From Candidatus Bipolaricaulota bacterium (lineage in GTDB: Bacteria; Bipolaricaulota; Bipolaricaulia; Bipolaricaulales; Bipolaricaulaceae): DNA of 38,786 bases. The notes beneath the pieces are model-generated. The model was not told where the DNA came from, did no database searches, and saw only the letters and a list, made by a program, of their open reading frames with translations. Below are positions 21,668-29,233 of this stretch, piece by piece. How positions within the stretch are numbered: the first letter of the stretch is position 1; each line of letters starts with the position of its first letter. A program made the position numbers and the translations under genes. The stretch lies in the NCBI GenBank assembly GCA_014361015.1, contig JACIWJ010000011.1, positions 1 to 38,786 on the forward strand, given 5' to 3'.

Positions 21668-22765
21668 TCAGTTGCTGGCCGATTGTACCGGTGCCCCATC
21701 CCCACCGTTCCCGGCGCCCCGTCCCTCTCCCGGGCCAGCGAGGACCTGGAACGTGGGGGCGTGGGTATCGGCGAACAGGGCCGGTACCCCGCCGGTGTGG
21801 AGGAACACCACCGCGTCCTCGGGGTCGAACGCGCCCTTCCCCACCAGGTCCACGAGGCCCGCCATCGCTTTCCCCGTGTACACCGGGTCGAGGAGGATCC
21901 CCTCCGTGCGGGAAACGAGCAGCACCGCGTCCCTCATCTCGGGCGTGGGGATCCCGTACCCCGGTCCGACGTAGCCGTCGTGGACCTCGATCAGGCCCTC
22001 CGGCACGTCGCGGGGAATCCCCAGGAACGCCACCGCCTCCTCTATGTTTCGCTGGATCCGCTCCCGCAGCACGGTGGCGGGAGCCGAAACGCTGATCCCC
22101 ACTACCCGTAGCTCGCCCTGGGTGTAGAGGAGCGACCCCAGGACGAGGCCGGTCTGGGTCCCTCCCGTGCCGCACGCCGTGACGACCGCGTGGGGGGCGA
22201 GACCAAGCTCGCGGAATTGAAGGACCATCTCCAGGACGCACCCCGCGTAGGCGAGCGCCCCATGGAGGGGGGCGCAGCCGTTGGGGATCACGTAGGGAAC
22301 CTCCCCCCTGTCTCGCAGCTCCTCCGCCAGCTCCTGGACCCGGGCCTCGGTGGCCCGCGCCAGGTCCTCCCGCGACGGGTGGTCCCGCGGGTCCACGAAG
22401 TGGAGCCCGGCCGCCCCGAGCATCCGGTCGAGGAGGTAATTCCCCGTGGGCGCGCTCGGCCTCTGGCCGCGCAGAACGGCGACCGTCCTCAGCCCTAACC
22501 GATTCCCAGCGGCGATCGTGAGGCGGACGTGGTTGCTCTGGGTGGCCCCGCTCGTGACGAGGGTCGTCGCCCGTTGGGCCTGGGCTTCCGCGAGGGCGTA
22601 CTCGAGCTTGCGGATCTTGTTTCCGCCCAGGGCGAGCGGGGTGAGGTCGTCCCGCTTGGCGAACAGCCGTGGCCCACCCAAGTGCCGGGAGAGCCGGAAC
22701 AGCTCGTCGAGGGGGGTCGGCCAATATCCGAGTCGGACGCGGGGCACCTGTCCCAGTTGCACCAT
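21668..22765 (-). CDS. D-cysteine desulfhydrase / ACC deaminase family PLP enzyme
   Basis: 365 residues with ATG after GGGAGG. PLP lysine is Lys50 in ALGGNKIRKLEYAL, preceded by LFAKRDDLTPL, which defines this family. The substrate loop is SGATQSNHVR and the phosphate loop is ACGTGGTQTGL; LDPVYTGKAMAGL and VVFLHTGGVPALF are near the C-terminus. D-cysteine desulfhydrase forms pyruvate, H2S and ammonia. ACC deaminase opens the cyclopropane ring of ACC. By eye the two cannot be separated safely, but D-cysteine desulfhydrase is the more common activity in bacteria outside the rhizosphere. A Gly-rich tail of about 20 residues follows the normal end. First gene of the operon with the S10 peptidase. 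Confidence 0.88.
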   Translation of the reverse strand: MVQLGQVPRVRLGYWPTPLDELFRLSRHLGGPRLFAKRDDLTPLALGGNKIRKLEYALAEAQAQRATTLVTSGATQSNHVRLTIAAGNRLGLRTVAVLRGQRPSAPTGNYLLDRMLGAAGLHFVDPRDHPSREDLARATEARVQELAEELRDRGEVPYVIPNGCAPLHGALAYAGCVLEMVLQFRELGLAPHAVVTACGTGGTQTGLVLGSLLYTQGELRVVGISVSAPATVLRERIQRNIEEAVAFLGIPRDVPEGLIEVHDGYVGPGYGIPTPEMRDAVLLVSRTEGILLDPVYTGKAMAGLVDLVGKGAFDPEDAVVFLHTGGVPALFADTHAPTFQVLAGPGEGRGAGNGGDGAPVQSASN

Positions 22766-22948
22766 CGCCTCCCAGGTTGCGAGGTCTCAGCCCTGCCCAT
22801 CCTGCCCCATCCCTGGGTGTCGATCAAGCGGACCGACGGCGGGCCGGGCTTGCCAGGGCCGACCCGGACAGGGGGGTGCGCCCCCAGATCCCCGTCCCCG
22901 AGCAGGGGCACGTACGCCGAGCCTCCCTGAGGGACGGGCCCCGCGACG

Positions 22949-23760
22949 TCAATGCTTGCCCCCCACGGCCCCTGCCTGGCAGCGGGGGCAGATGTAGCTC
23001 GTTGTGCTCCCCACCCGCAGCTCCTCGATCGCGGTGCCACAGGCCGGGCACGGCTTCCCCGTGCAGTAACCCACCTGGAAGTGGTCAGCATAGCTCCCTT
23101 CGTTCCCCCACACGTCCCGTTCCCCAGGTCCCCCGCCCCAGCGGACCCCCTCCTCGACCACATGGCGTAGCGCGCGATGGAGCCGGGTCACGTCCGCTGG
23201 GGAGAGATCCCGCGCCGGGACGAGCGGATGCAGCCGCGCATGCCACAGGATGTCCTGCACGTACACGTTCCCGATCCCGGCGACGAAGCTCTGATCGAGG
23301 AGGTAGCGCTTGAGCGCCCCCAGCGCCTCGGACGTGAACTCCGCGGAGAGGGGATCCGGGCCCAGCCGCCCGAGCTGGGGGTGGGACGCGAGGTCTCCCC
23401 GCGGGACGAGATGGACGTCCCCGAACCACCTGAAGTGGATCCAAACTTGGTCACCGTCTACGAATCGGAACACCACCCGCTCACGGGTGAGGTCGGGCTC
23501 CTCCGCGGACAAGCGGAGGCGCACCTCCCCGCCCATCCCGAGATTGATCCCCAAGATGTCGCCCCGATCGAGCTCGACGAGCGCCCATTTGCCGCGCGGG
23601 CGACGGCCACGATCGCCTGCCCCGCCACCGCATCCGCGAACGCGTCCGGGGACAAGTTGAGGCACTTCGGCTGGCCGATCTGGACCTGGGAGAAGCGCTT
23701 GCCCCTCAGGGCCCCGTCGCAGCTGCGCGCGAGCACAACGAGATCCGGGAGCTCCGGCAA
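22949..23760 (-). pseudogene. Fpg/Nei-family DNA glycosylase split by a single-base frameshift
   Basis: The frame starts at TTG 23760 with PELPDLVVLAR, where Pro2 and Glu3 are the catalytic N-terminus of formamidopyrimidine/endonuclease VIII glycosylases. It runs through QPKCLNLSPDAFADAVAGQ to VAVAR. The homologous continuation RGKWALVELDRGDILGINLGMGG is then in the next frame, and needs one missing base near 23597-23604 in a GCGCGC run. The rest is intact: FVAGIGNVYVQDILW, WGNEGSYADHFQVGY and a C-terminal zinc finger CPAC-X16-CPRC. The usual Arg of the finger (GRST) is replaced (GSTT). If the missing base is a sequencing error the protein has 270 residues and is functional. The gene begins 2 nt after the tandem acetyltransferase stop. 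Confidence 0.85.
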
Positions 23761-23762
23761 CG

Positions 23763-24809
23763 CTAACCCTTCCCGCGTTCGGCGAGGGAGGAGAGGACCC
23801 TGCCCACCGGGACCTGCCAGACCGTGATCGTGTTGTAGAGGCGGAACCCGAGCTTGTGGTTGATGTTGAGCATCGGGGCGTTGGAGTTCGCGTTCCCCGT
23901 GCGGACGAACTTGACCTGCGGCCGCCCGGCGAGGACCTTGGCGAGCATCGCTGCCTTCAACCATCGCCCCAGCCCGTGGTTGCGGAATTCCGGGAACACC
24001 CCTGTCCCCCACTGGTGGAGGATCTCCGGCTCGTTGCGGTTCCAGCCGACCTCGGTGAACCCGGCGATCCGACCCGTGGAGGTGTGGCGGGCGTAGACCG
24101 TCCATCGTTCCACCCCGCGCTTGCGCATGGATTCCTCCTGGTCGCGGATCAACGCTGGAGTCCAGTGAAAGTCCTCCATGTCGAGGTCCCCCCTGGGGGC
24201 GGTATTCATCACCTCGTGCATCGCGACAACCTCGGCGAGGTCCGCCTCCGGGTACGGTCCCTCCCAGAACCCGAGGCGAAACGCCTCCGCGGGGGCGCGG
24301 TCCTGCCACGCCCGGAGGAGCGCCGGGTCCACATCGCGGATCGCGAGCTGGTTGATCTCTTGGGTCAAGCCCGCCTGAGCGCCGACCCAACGCAGGAACG
24401 CCTCCCCATCCGGAACCGTGATGGCGGTGCCCGTGCCGAGGAGCCTGCGACCGTCGTCGCGCGCCGCCTCAGCCACGGTCCGCAGCAGTGCCGACCCGAT
24501 CCCCTGCCGTCGGTGCTCGGGGAGGACGGAGAGGTCGAACCACGCCAGGTGGCGGTTCTCCTTCGTCCTGTTCATCTCGAGCTCGGCGCTGCCCACGACC
24601 CGCCCCCGGTGCCATGCCACCCACCACCGCACGCCCCACACGGAGGGGACCGTGGTCAACACCGTCCGCAGCACGGGCAGGTCCCGCGGGGGATCGTCAG
24701 GCCACCACTCCGCGCGGATCCGGTTGGAAAGGGCGTGGTACCCCCGCATCGCCTCCGAGCGAGCGGTTGCGGGGTCGAACCGCTCGATCCAGATCCTGGG
24801 TCGGGACAT
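23763..24809 (-). CDS. Tandem-domain GNAT acetyltransferase
   Basis: 348 residues with two GNAT domains. ATG follows AAGGAGGGTGGT. Domain 1 (about 50-170) has the acetyl-CoA loop LSVLPEHRRQGIGSALL; domain 2 (about 190-340) has TGVFPEFRNHGLGRWLKAAML and the C-terminal VRTGNANSNAPMLNINHKLGF, the normal GNAT end with Asn contacts. Such two-domain proteins include mycothiol synthase and related enzymes in which only one half is catalytic. The substrate is unknown; small amines, antibiotics or peptides are possible. The gene begins 230 nt from the MATE remnant on the other strand and is coupled to the Fpg/Nei gene (2 nt). Confidence 0.9.
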   Translation of the reverse strand: MSRPRIWIERFDPATARSEAMRGYHALSNRIRAEWWPDDPPRDLPVLRTVLTTVPSVWGVRWWVAWHRGRVVGSAELEMNRTKENRHLAWFDLSVLPEHRRQGIGSALLRTVAEAARDDGRRLLGTGTAITVPDGEAFLRWVGAQAGLTQEINQLAIRDVDPALLRAWQDRAPAEAFRLGFWEGPYPEADLAEVVAMHEVMNTAPRGDLDMEDFHWTPALIRDQEESMRKRGVERWTVYARHTSTGRIAGFTEVGWNRNEPEILHQWGTGVFPEFRNHGLGRWLKAAMLAKVLAGRPQVKFVRTGNANSNAPMLNINHKLGFRLYNTITVWQVPVGRVLSSLAERGKG

Positions 24810-25041
24810 ACCACCCTCCTTGAGCGAAAGGCCGATCATAGCCGACCCGGGAGCGGTTGACACCCTAGCTGGCGGTGGACCCGCCCGCCGCTCCGCGATG
24901 CACTTTCGGAGGATGGAACCGTCGCGTACCATCATCCCCTCGTGGACAAGGCAGGCGATCGAGCTCCACGGCCGGAGGGGGCGGACCAGGCGATGGACCA
25001 CCGCGCACAGCTCGGTACGGAGCGGACGGCTCGTCGTCCGC

Positions 25042-25185
25042 ATGTCGGCCCCGGCGAGGGTGGGGCTTGTCGTCCAGACCCTGTACAACTTGGCGGACAC
25101 GGTCTTCATCGGGCGGGGAGTCGGCTCGCTCGCCATCGTCGGAATCCCAACCTCGTTCCCGGTACAGGTCCTCGCGCGCCGCCGG
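25042..25185 (+). pseudogene. Remnant of a MATE-family efflux pump (first two membrane helices)
   Basis: A plus-strand frame reads MSAPARVGLVVQTLYNLADT, then VFIGRGVGSLAIVG and SFPVQVL. This is the N-terminal signature of MATE exporters (in intact ones, GxxVQALYNLVDTIFVGRG). After about 48 codons it turns into Arg-rich non-homologous sequence, and no other MATE part follows. No ribosome site is seen. The 24810-25041 stretch before it holds nothing else I can support. It is a dead fragment, left by deletion of most of the gene. Confidence 0.7.
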
Positions 25186-25309
25186 GTCCGGCCCTCCGCG
25201 TTCCGGTTCGAGGCGGGGATCGTGGGGAGTCGCTTGCGGTGGGGAGCGGTTCCGGGCTGCGCGCCGGGGACGGGAACGCCGCTCGGGGTATCGGAAGGTG
25301 AGCCAATCC

Positions 25310-25756
25310 ATGGAGTACCGCTCGCCAACGGTCGCTGAACGCGACGAGCTCTTCGAGCTGATCCTGGCGGAACTCGGCGGACAGGTCGACGACGCGCTGG
25401 CGTTTCTGGGGATGACCCGCGAGCAGTTCGCTCAGATCTACCAGGCCACCGGCGAGGTGCGTGTCATCGAGGAAGAGGGGACGAACGTGGGCTACCTCTG
25501 GATCGAGCAGCGCGGCCGCACACTGCACGTCCATGCCCTCATCCTCCACCCGCACGCCCGTGGTCGAGGGATCGGAACGCGCGTCCTCCAGATGCTGCGA
25601 TCAGAGTTCTCCCGCCGCGTGGACGAGATCGAGCTGGGGGTGCGGGACGCGAACGTGGCAGCAATCCGGTTTTACGAGCGTGCCGGGTTCAGGCGAGTCC
25701 CGACCGAGACCGCTCCGGGGTTCTCGATCATGCGCCTCTCCCTGGGATCTCCCTGA
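25310..25756 (+). CDS. GNAT-family N-acetyltransferase
   Basis: 148 residues. The acetyl-CoA site is ALILHPHARGRGIGTRVLQML near 82-102, and the C-terminal ELGVRDANVAAIRFYERAGF closes the fold. The ATG has GGAAGGTGA upstream at longish spacing; an in-frame GTG at 25298 is possible. The first 30 residues include LAELGGQVDDALAFLGM, which I do not recognise. Substrate unknown. It is the first of two plus-strand acetyltransferase genes. Confidence 0.85.
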   Translation: MEYRSPTVAERDELFELILAELGGQVDDALAFLGMTREQFAQIYQATGEVRVIEEEGTNVGYLWIEQRGRTLHVHALILHPHARGRGIGTRVLQMLRSEFSRRVDEIELGVRDANVAAIRFYERAGFRRVPTETAPGFSIMRLSLGSP

Positions 25757-25863
25757 TCCCCGGCCTCCGGAGGACCGGCCCGCGTGTGTCCCCGCTGGGT
25801 CCTCCGGGGGGGCGGGGCGCGGGGCTTGAAGGGGGAACCACGGGAAGCGATCCTGGGGCAGCG

Positions 25864-26499
25864 ATGGGGGAGTTGGTGCGGCTGGAGAGACCCGACGTGG
25901 GGCAAGCGGTGGAGGTCCTCGCCACGGCGTTCGGGGATGACCCACTCCTTGTCCATGCCTGCCCGGATCGGGAGGCGCGGATGAAGCTAGCGCGGATCTT
26001 CTGCCAGGTTCCCCTCTACTATGCAGCCCGGTATGGGGAGGTCTACGCCTCGTCGCACCGCCTGGAAGGGGTGGCAGCTTGGCTGCCATCGGCCTACTAT
26101 CCGCTGACACCGTGGAGGGTGCTGCGAGCTGTCCCCCTCTCGCTCCTCGTCGGCCTCGGCCGCGCAGGGGGCGCTCGCCTGAGGGTCGCCGGGGACCACC
26201 TGGATGCCCTCCACCGGCGGCTCGCTCCGCCGAAGCACCTGTTCCTCCTCATCCTCGGGGTCGCCCCGCCGTTCCAGGGCCAAGGCCACGCCGGCCGGCT
26301 CCTCCGCCCGATTCTCGCCCGGCTCGACCGGGAGGTCCGACCGTGCTACGTGGACACGATGCAGGAGAGGAACGTATCCCTGTATGAGCACTTCGGGTTC
26401 CGGACCCTCGAGGAGTCCCCCGTCCCTGGCACGGATCTCACCGCGTGGGCCATGCTGCGGCCTCCCTGCCCCGGGACAATCGGGGGCCCGGTGCGGTAG
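25864..26499 (+). CDS. GNAT-family N-acetyltransferase
   Basis: 211 residues from ATG 25864 (MGELVRLERPD). The CoA loop is LGVAPPFQGQGHAGRLLRPI near 143-162 and the end segment is YVDTMQERNVSLYEHFGFR, a pattern of the subgroup near puromycin/tabtoxin-type acetyltransferases. The middle has ARYGEVYASSHRLEGVAAWLP. The ribosome site is poor (GGGGCAGCG). The stop lies inside or just before the start of the MFS transporter gene, so the two are probably co-expressed; an acetyltransferase next to an efflux pump suggests detoxification, which is inference. Confidence 0.85.
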   Translation: MGELVRLERPDVGQAVEVLATAFGDDPLLVHACPDREARMKLARIFCQVPLYYAARYGEVYASSHRLEGVAAWLPSAYYPLTPWRVLRAVPLSLLVGLGRAGGARLRVAGDHLDALHRRLAPPKHLFLLILGVAPPFQGQGHAGRLLRPILARLDREVRPCYVDTMQERNVSLYEHFGFRTLEESPVPGTDLTAWAMLRPPCPGTIGGPVR

Positions 26500-27749
26500 G
26501 CCTCGCCAATCGCGCGCGGATCCCGTATCCTTGGATCGTCGTGCTAGCCACGTTTGTCCCGCTGTTCCTCGCCGTGTCCGTCGCCATGATGGGGATGGGG
26601 ATCATCTCTCCGATCATGCCCCTCTACGTGCGCTCGTTCGGCGCGGGCGGGATCGAGGTCGGAGCGGTGTTCGCAGCGTTCTCCGTGTCCCGGTTCGTGT
26701 TGGGCCCTGCGGTTGGTGTCCTGTCCGATCGCATCGGGCGGAAGAGGCTCATCGTGTCGGGCCTCGGGCTATACGCGGCCGTCTCGGTCCTGTACGTGAT
26801 CGCCCAGGCTCTGTGGCAGATGGGGCTATTCCGGTTCGTCCACGGCGTAGGCTCGATCATGGTCACGCCGATCGCCCAGGCCTACGTGGGCGACCTCACA
26901 CCCGTGGGGAAGGAGGGACGGATCACGAACCTCTTCTACGCGTCGATGTTTGCGGGGATGGCATTGGGCCCCCTGTTCGGGGGGTACCTTGTGGAGGGGT
27001 GGTCGTTCGAGGCCCCGTTCTACGCGATGGGCATCCTCTCGCTTCTTGCGCTGATCGGGATCGCGCGGTGGGTCCCCGACGACGTGAGGCGGCCGACGGC
27101 CACCGCACCCCGTGCGGCACCGAACCTGAGGGCTGCGCTCCGCGCGCCGGCGGTATGGGCGCTCATCGTCTACTTCGCGACCCGCGGCCTGTGGCGGCAA
27201 TCGTTCAACTCGTTCTGGCCTCTCCTTGCCGATGGCTACGGCCACAGCGAGGCGGCGATCGGCCTCGTCCTCACCGGGTACCTCGTGGGCGAGGGGCTGT
27301 TCCAAATCCCGTTTGGGTACCTCGCGGACCGGGTCCGGCGGCTCCCGCAGATCGCGGTAGGGGGATTGCTGTCCCCGCTGCCCATGCTCTTCGTCCCGCT
27401 CGTGCGCAGCGTGGAGGGCGTGGTGGCCCTGTCCGTCGCGATGGGCGTGGGAAGCGCACTGGGCCGGGCGTCCGTGCTCGCTATCCGTACCCAGCTCGGC
27501 CGGGCACACGGGATGGGGACGCTGGCTGGGATCCAGAACTCGGCGTTCGCAGTCGGGCAGATGCTCGGCCCGATTGCGGCGGGGGCGGTGTTCGACGCGT
27601 TCGGGATGGAGGCCCCGATGTACTTCGGCGCGTCGCTGGGAGTGGTCGGTGGGGCGGGAGCGGTGGTCCTGTTTGCCGGCGGGGCCGACATGTGGCGGCG
27701 GCTCCGCATCCCCGTCCGCCGTCCGGTGCGGATCGATCGCGAACCGTAG
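26445..27749 (+). CDS. Major facilitator superfamily transporter
   Basis: Up to 434 residues with 12 membrane helices. Helix 1 begins near PWIVVLATFVPLFLAVSV. The cytoplasmic motif A is GVLSDRIGRKRLIVSG after helix 2, repeated in weaker form as GYLADRVRRLPQIAVGG in the second half, and the motif C-like GMALGPLFGGYLVEG follows helix 4. It resembles drug/sugar efflux permeases. The start is uncertain: GTG 26445 overlaps the acetyltransferase gene by 55 nt and has no clear ribosome site. A later GTG near 26540 would cut into helix 1. A terminator follows at 27791. Confidence 0.9.
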   Translation: MGHAAASLPRDNRGPGAVGLANRARIPYPWIVVLATFVPLFLAVSVAMMGMGIISPIMPLYVRSFGAGGIEVGAVFAAFSVSRFVLGPAVGVLSDRIGRKRLIVSGLGLYAAVSVLYVIAQALWQMGLFRFVHGVGSIMVTPIAQAYVGDLTPVGKEGRITNLFYASMFAGMALGPLFGGYLVEGWSFEAPFYAMGILSLLALIGIARWVPDDVRRPTATAPRAAPNLRAALRAPAVWALIVYFATRGLWRQSFNSFWPLLADGYGHSEAAIGLVLTGYLVGEGLFQIPFGYLADRVRRLPQIAVGGLLSPLPMLFVPLVRSVEGVVALSVAMGVGSALGRASVLAIRTQLGRAHGMGTLAGIQNSAFAVGQMLGPIAAGAVFDAFGMEAPMYFGASLGVVGGAGAVVLFAGGADMWRRLRIPVRRPVRIDREP

Positions 27750-27790
27750 CGTGGCGCGCTGCCTCCGCAGCGCATCGGCCGGTCGAAAGA

Positions 27791-27817
27791 AAGGGGGCTG
27801 CCTGTGGGGCCCCCCTT
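27791..27817 (+). terminator. Terminator of the MFS transporter unit
   Basis: AAGGGGG and CCCCCTT form a 7-bp stem around a 13-nt loop, 42 nt after the stop, followed by the pyrimidine tract CCCTTCTC. Confidence 0.55.
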
Positions 27818-27865
27818 CCCTTCTCACTGCAGGCGCCAGGGAAGCGGGCCAGGCGCTCCACGCCG

Positions 27866-28015
27866 GCGTCGCGTGCGTACGAAAACCGAGACGGTGAGAT
27901 CGCGCTGGATGCGGACTTCTCCCTCGCGGGTGGCGTGAACTGGCGAGCCGTGGGGGCGCTCATCGCCCGGTTCGAACAGGCGGCCCCAGAATTCAGGAAC
28001 CACCCCGGGCAGTAG
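27866..28015 (+). pseudogene. 3' fragment of a YbjN-domain gene
   Basis: The frame ending at 28015 reads SRAYENRDGEIALDADF, then SLAGGVNWRAVGALIARFEQ. It parallels the end of the secreted protein at 6974-8074 (SRAFIDEEGDAAVEAEL, YLRGGVTWETIRQFVERFE) position by position. No start or upstream part of the domain exists here; a terminator precedes it. It is a 50-codon relic of a second YbjN-type gene. The remaining bases to 28097 hold nothing I recognise. Confidence 0.65.
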
Positions 28016-28097
28016 GGGTTGCGTCCGGATTCAGATGGGAGGCGCAGGAGCTCTCACCGGCGCCTCTTCTGCGCTCTCGCACCCGCGAGGGGTGCCC

Positions 28098-28229
28098 CTA
28101 CCTCTCCCACGGGCGCGCCAGGGTGTCGGGGGAGCCCACCGGCGGCCCGAGGATCTCGCCCAGGAGGACCGCTGCCCGCGGGTCCATCCGCAGGAGATCA
28201 CGCACCACCGCGGCAACGCGCAGCGTCAC
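28098..28229 (-). CDS. 43-residue ORF translationally coupled to floA
   Basis: GTG at 28229 overlaps the floA stop (GTGA) and has GGGAGGGAAGC as ribosome site within the end of floA. The product starts [20 protein letters not shown] and continues [15 protein letters not shown], ending RPWER. One amphipathic helix is likely (residues 3-25). I recognise no family. Overlap, a good ribosome site and sensible codon use support it as a real small gene that would be made with flotillin, but its size makes chance possible. Confidence 0.5.
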   Translation of the reverse strand: MTLRVAAVVRDLLRMDPRAAVLLGEILGPPVGSPDTLARPWER

Positions 28230-29233
28230 CGCTTCCCTCCCACCGGCGGCTCCTCCTGGCCGCGCGGCCTATCCTCGGGCTTGGCGATCCCCTCGCGCAT
28301 CGCGGTGTCGGCCTGGATGTTCTTCATCCGGTAGTAGTCCATGATCCCGAGCTGCCCCTTGCGGAACGCCTCGGCGATCGCCCGCGGGATCTCCGCCTCG
28401 GCCTCCACGACCGCCGCACGGCGCTCCTGAACGAGGGCCGACATCTCCTGCTCGCGGGCGATCGCCATCGCCCGCCGCTCCTCGGCCTTCGCCCGCGCCA
28501 CCTTGAGGTCGGCCTCGGCCTGGGCGGTCTGGAGCTCGGCCCCGATGTTGCGGCCCACGTCCACGTCGGCGATGTCGATCGACAGGAGCTCGAACGCGGT
28601 TCCCGCGTCGAGGCCCTTGGATAGGACGAGCTTGGAGATGGAATCAGGGTTCTCGAGGACCTCCTTGTGGCTGATGGCGGAGCCGATCGCGGACACGATC
28701 CCCTCCCCGACGCGGGCGATGACGGTCTGTTCGGTGGCTCCGCCCACGAGGCGCTCGATGTTCGCCCGCACGGTGATCTTCGCCACGGCGAGGAGCTCGA
28801 TCCCGTCCTTGGCCACGGCCGCCACCTTCGGGGTCTCGATCACGCGTGGGTTCACGCTCATCGCCACCGCGTCGTAGACGTCGCGGCCGGCGAGGTCGAT
28901 CGCGGCGGCGCGCTGGAACTTGAGATCGATGCCGGCCTTGTCGGCGGAGATGAGGGCCCGCACCACGCGCTCCACGTTCCCCCCGGCGAGGTAGTGGGCC
29001 TCGAGATCGGACGTGGAGAGCTTGATCCCCGCCTTCCACGCCGCGATCATGGGCATGATCACGCGGTGGGGATTGACCTTCCGCAGTCGCATCCCGATGA
29101 ACGTCCCCGGCCCGACCGGGACCCCGGCGGCGAGGGCGCTGATCCACAGCCCGACGGGGACGAAGTAGAAGAACAGCCACAGGAGCAACAGCGCCAGAAC
29201 ACCCAGCACGATCCAGCCCGTCATCCCTTCCAT
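28226..29233 (-). CDS. floA: Flotillin-like protein FloA
   Basis: 335 residues, the usual length. A membrane-embedded N-terminus ([24 protein letters not shown]) is followed by the FloA block [17 protein letters not shown] and [25 protein letters not shown]. The SPFH-type domain contains [17 protein letters not shown] and [20 protein letters not shown] coiled coil rich in Ala/Glu/Arg ([20 protein letters not shown]) precedes the C-terminus, ending in a charged tail. It forms scaffold patches in the cytoplasmic membrane. ATG directly follows the nfeD stop (TAGATG) with AAAGGAGG inside nfeD, the standard nfeD-floA pairing. Confidence 0.97.
   Translation of the reverse strand: MEGMTGWIVLGVLALLLLWLFFYFVPVGLWISALAAGVPVGPGTFIGMRLRKVNPHRVIMPMIAAWKAGIKLSTSDLEAHYLAGGNVERVVRALISADKAGIDLKFQRAAAIDLAGRDVYDAVAMSVNPRVIETPKVAAVAKDGIELLAVAKITVRANIERLVGGATEQTVIARVGEGIVSAIGSAISHKEVLENPDSISKLVLSKGLDAGTAFELLSIDIADVDVGRNIGAELQTAQAEADLKVARAKAEERRAMAIAREQEMSALVQERRAAVVEAEAEIPRAIAEAFRKGQLGIMDYYRMKNIQADTAMREGIAKPEDRPRGQEEPPVGGKR

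Noticed and set aside
28226-29233. A defence-system reading of the nfeD-floA region
   Set aside because: Both are the standard membrane-scaffold pair found in many bacteria, with no nuclease, NTPase or other effector domain beside them.
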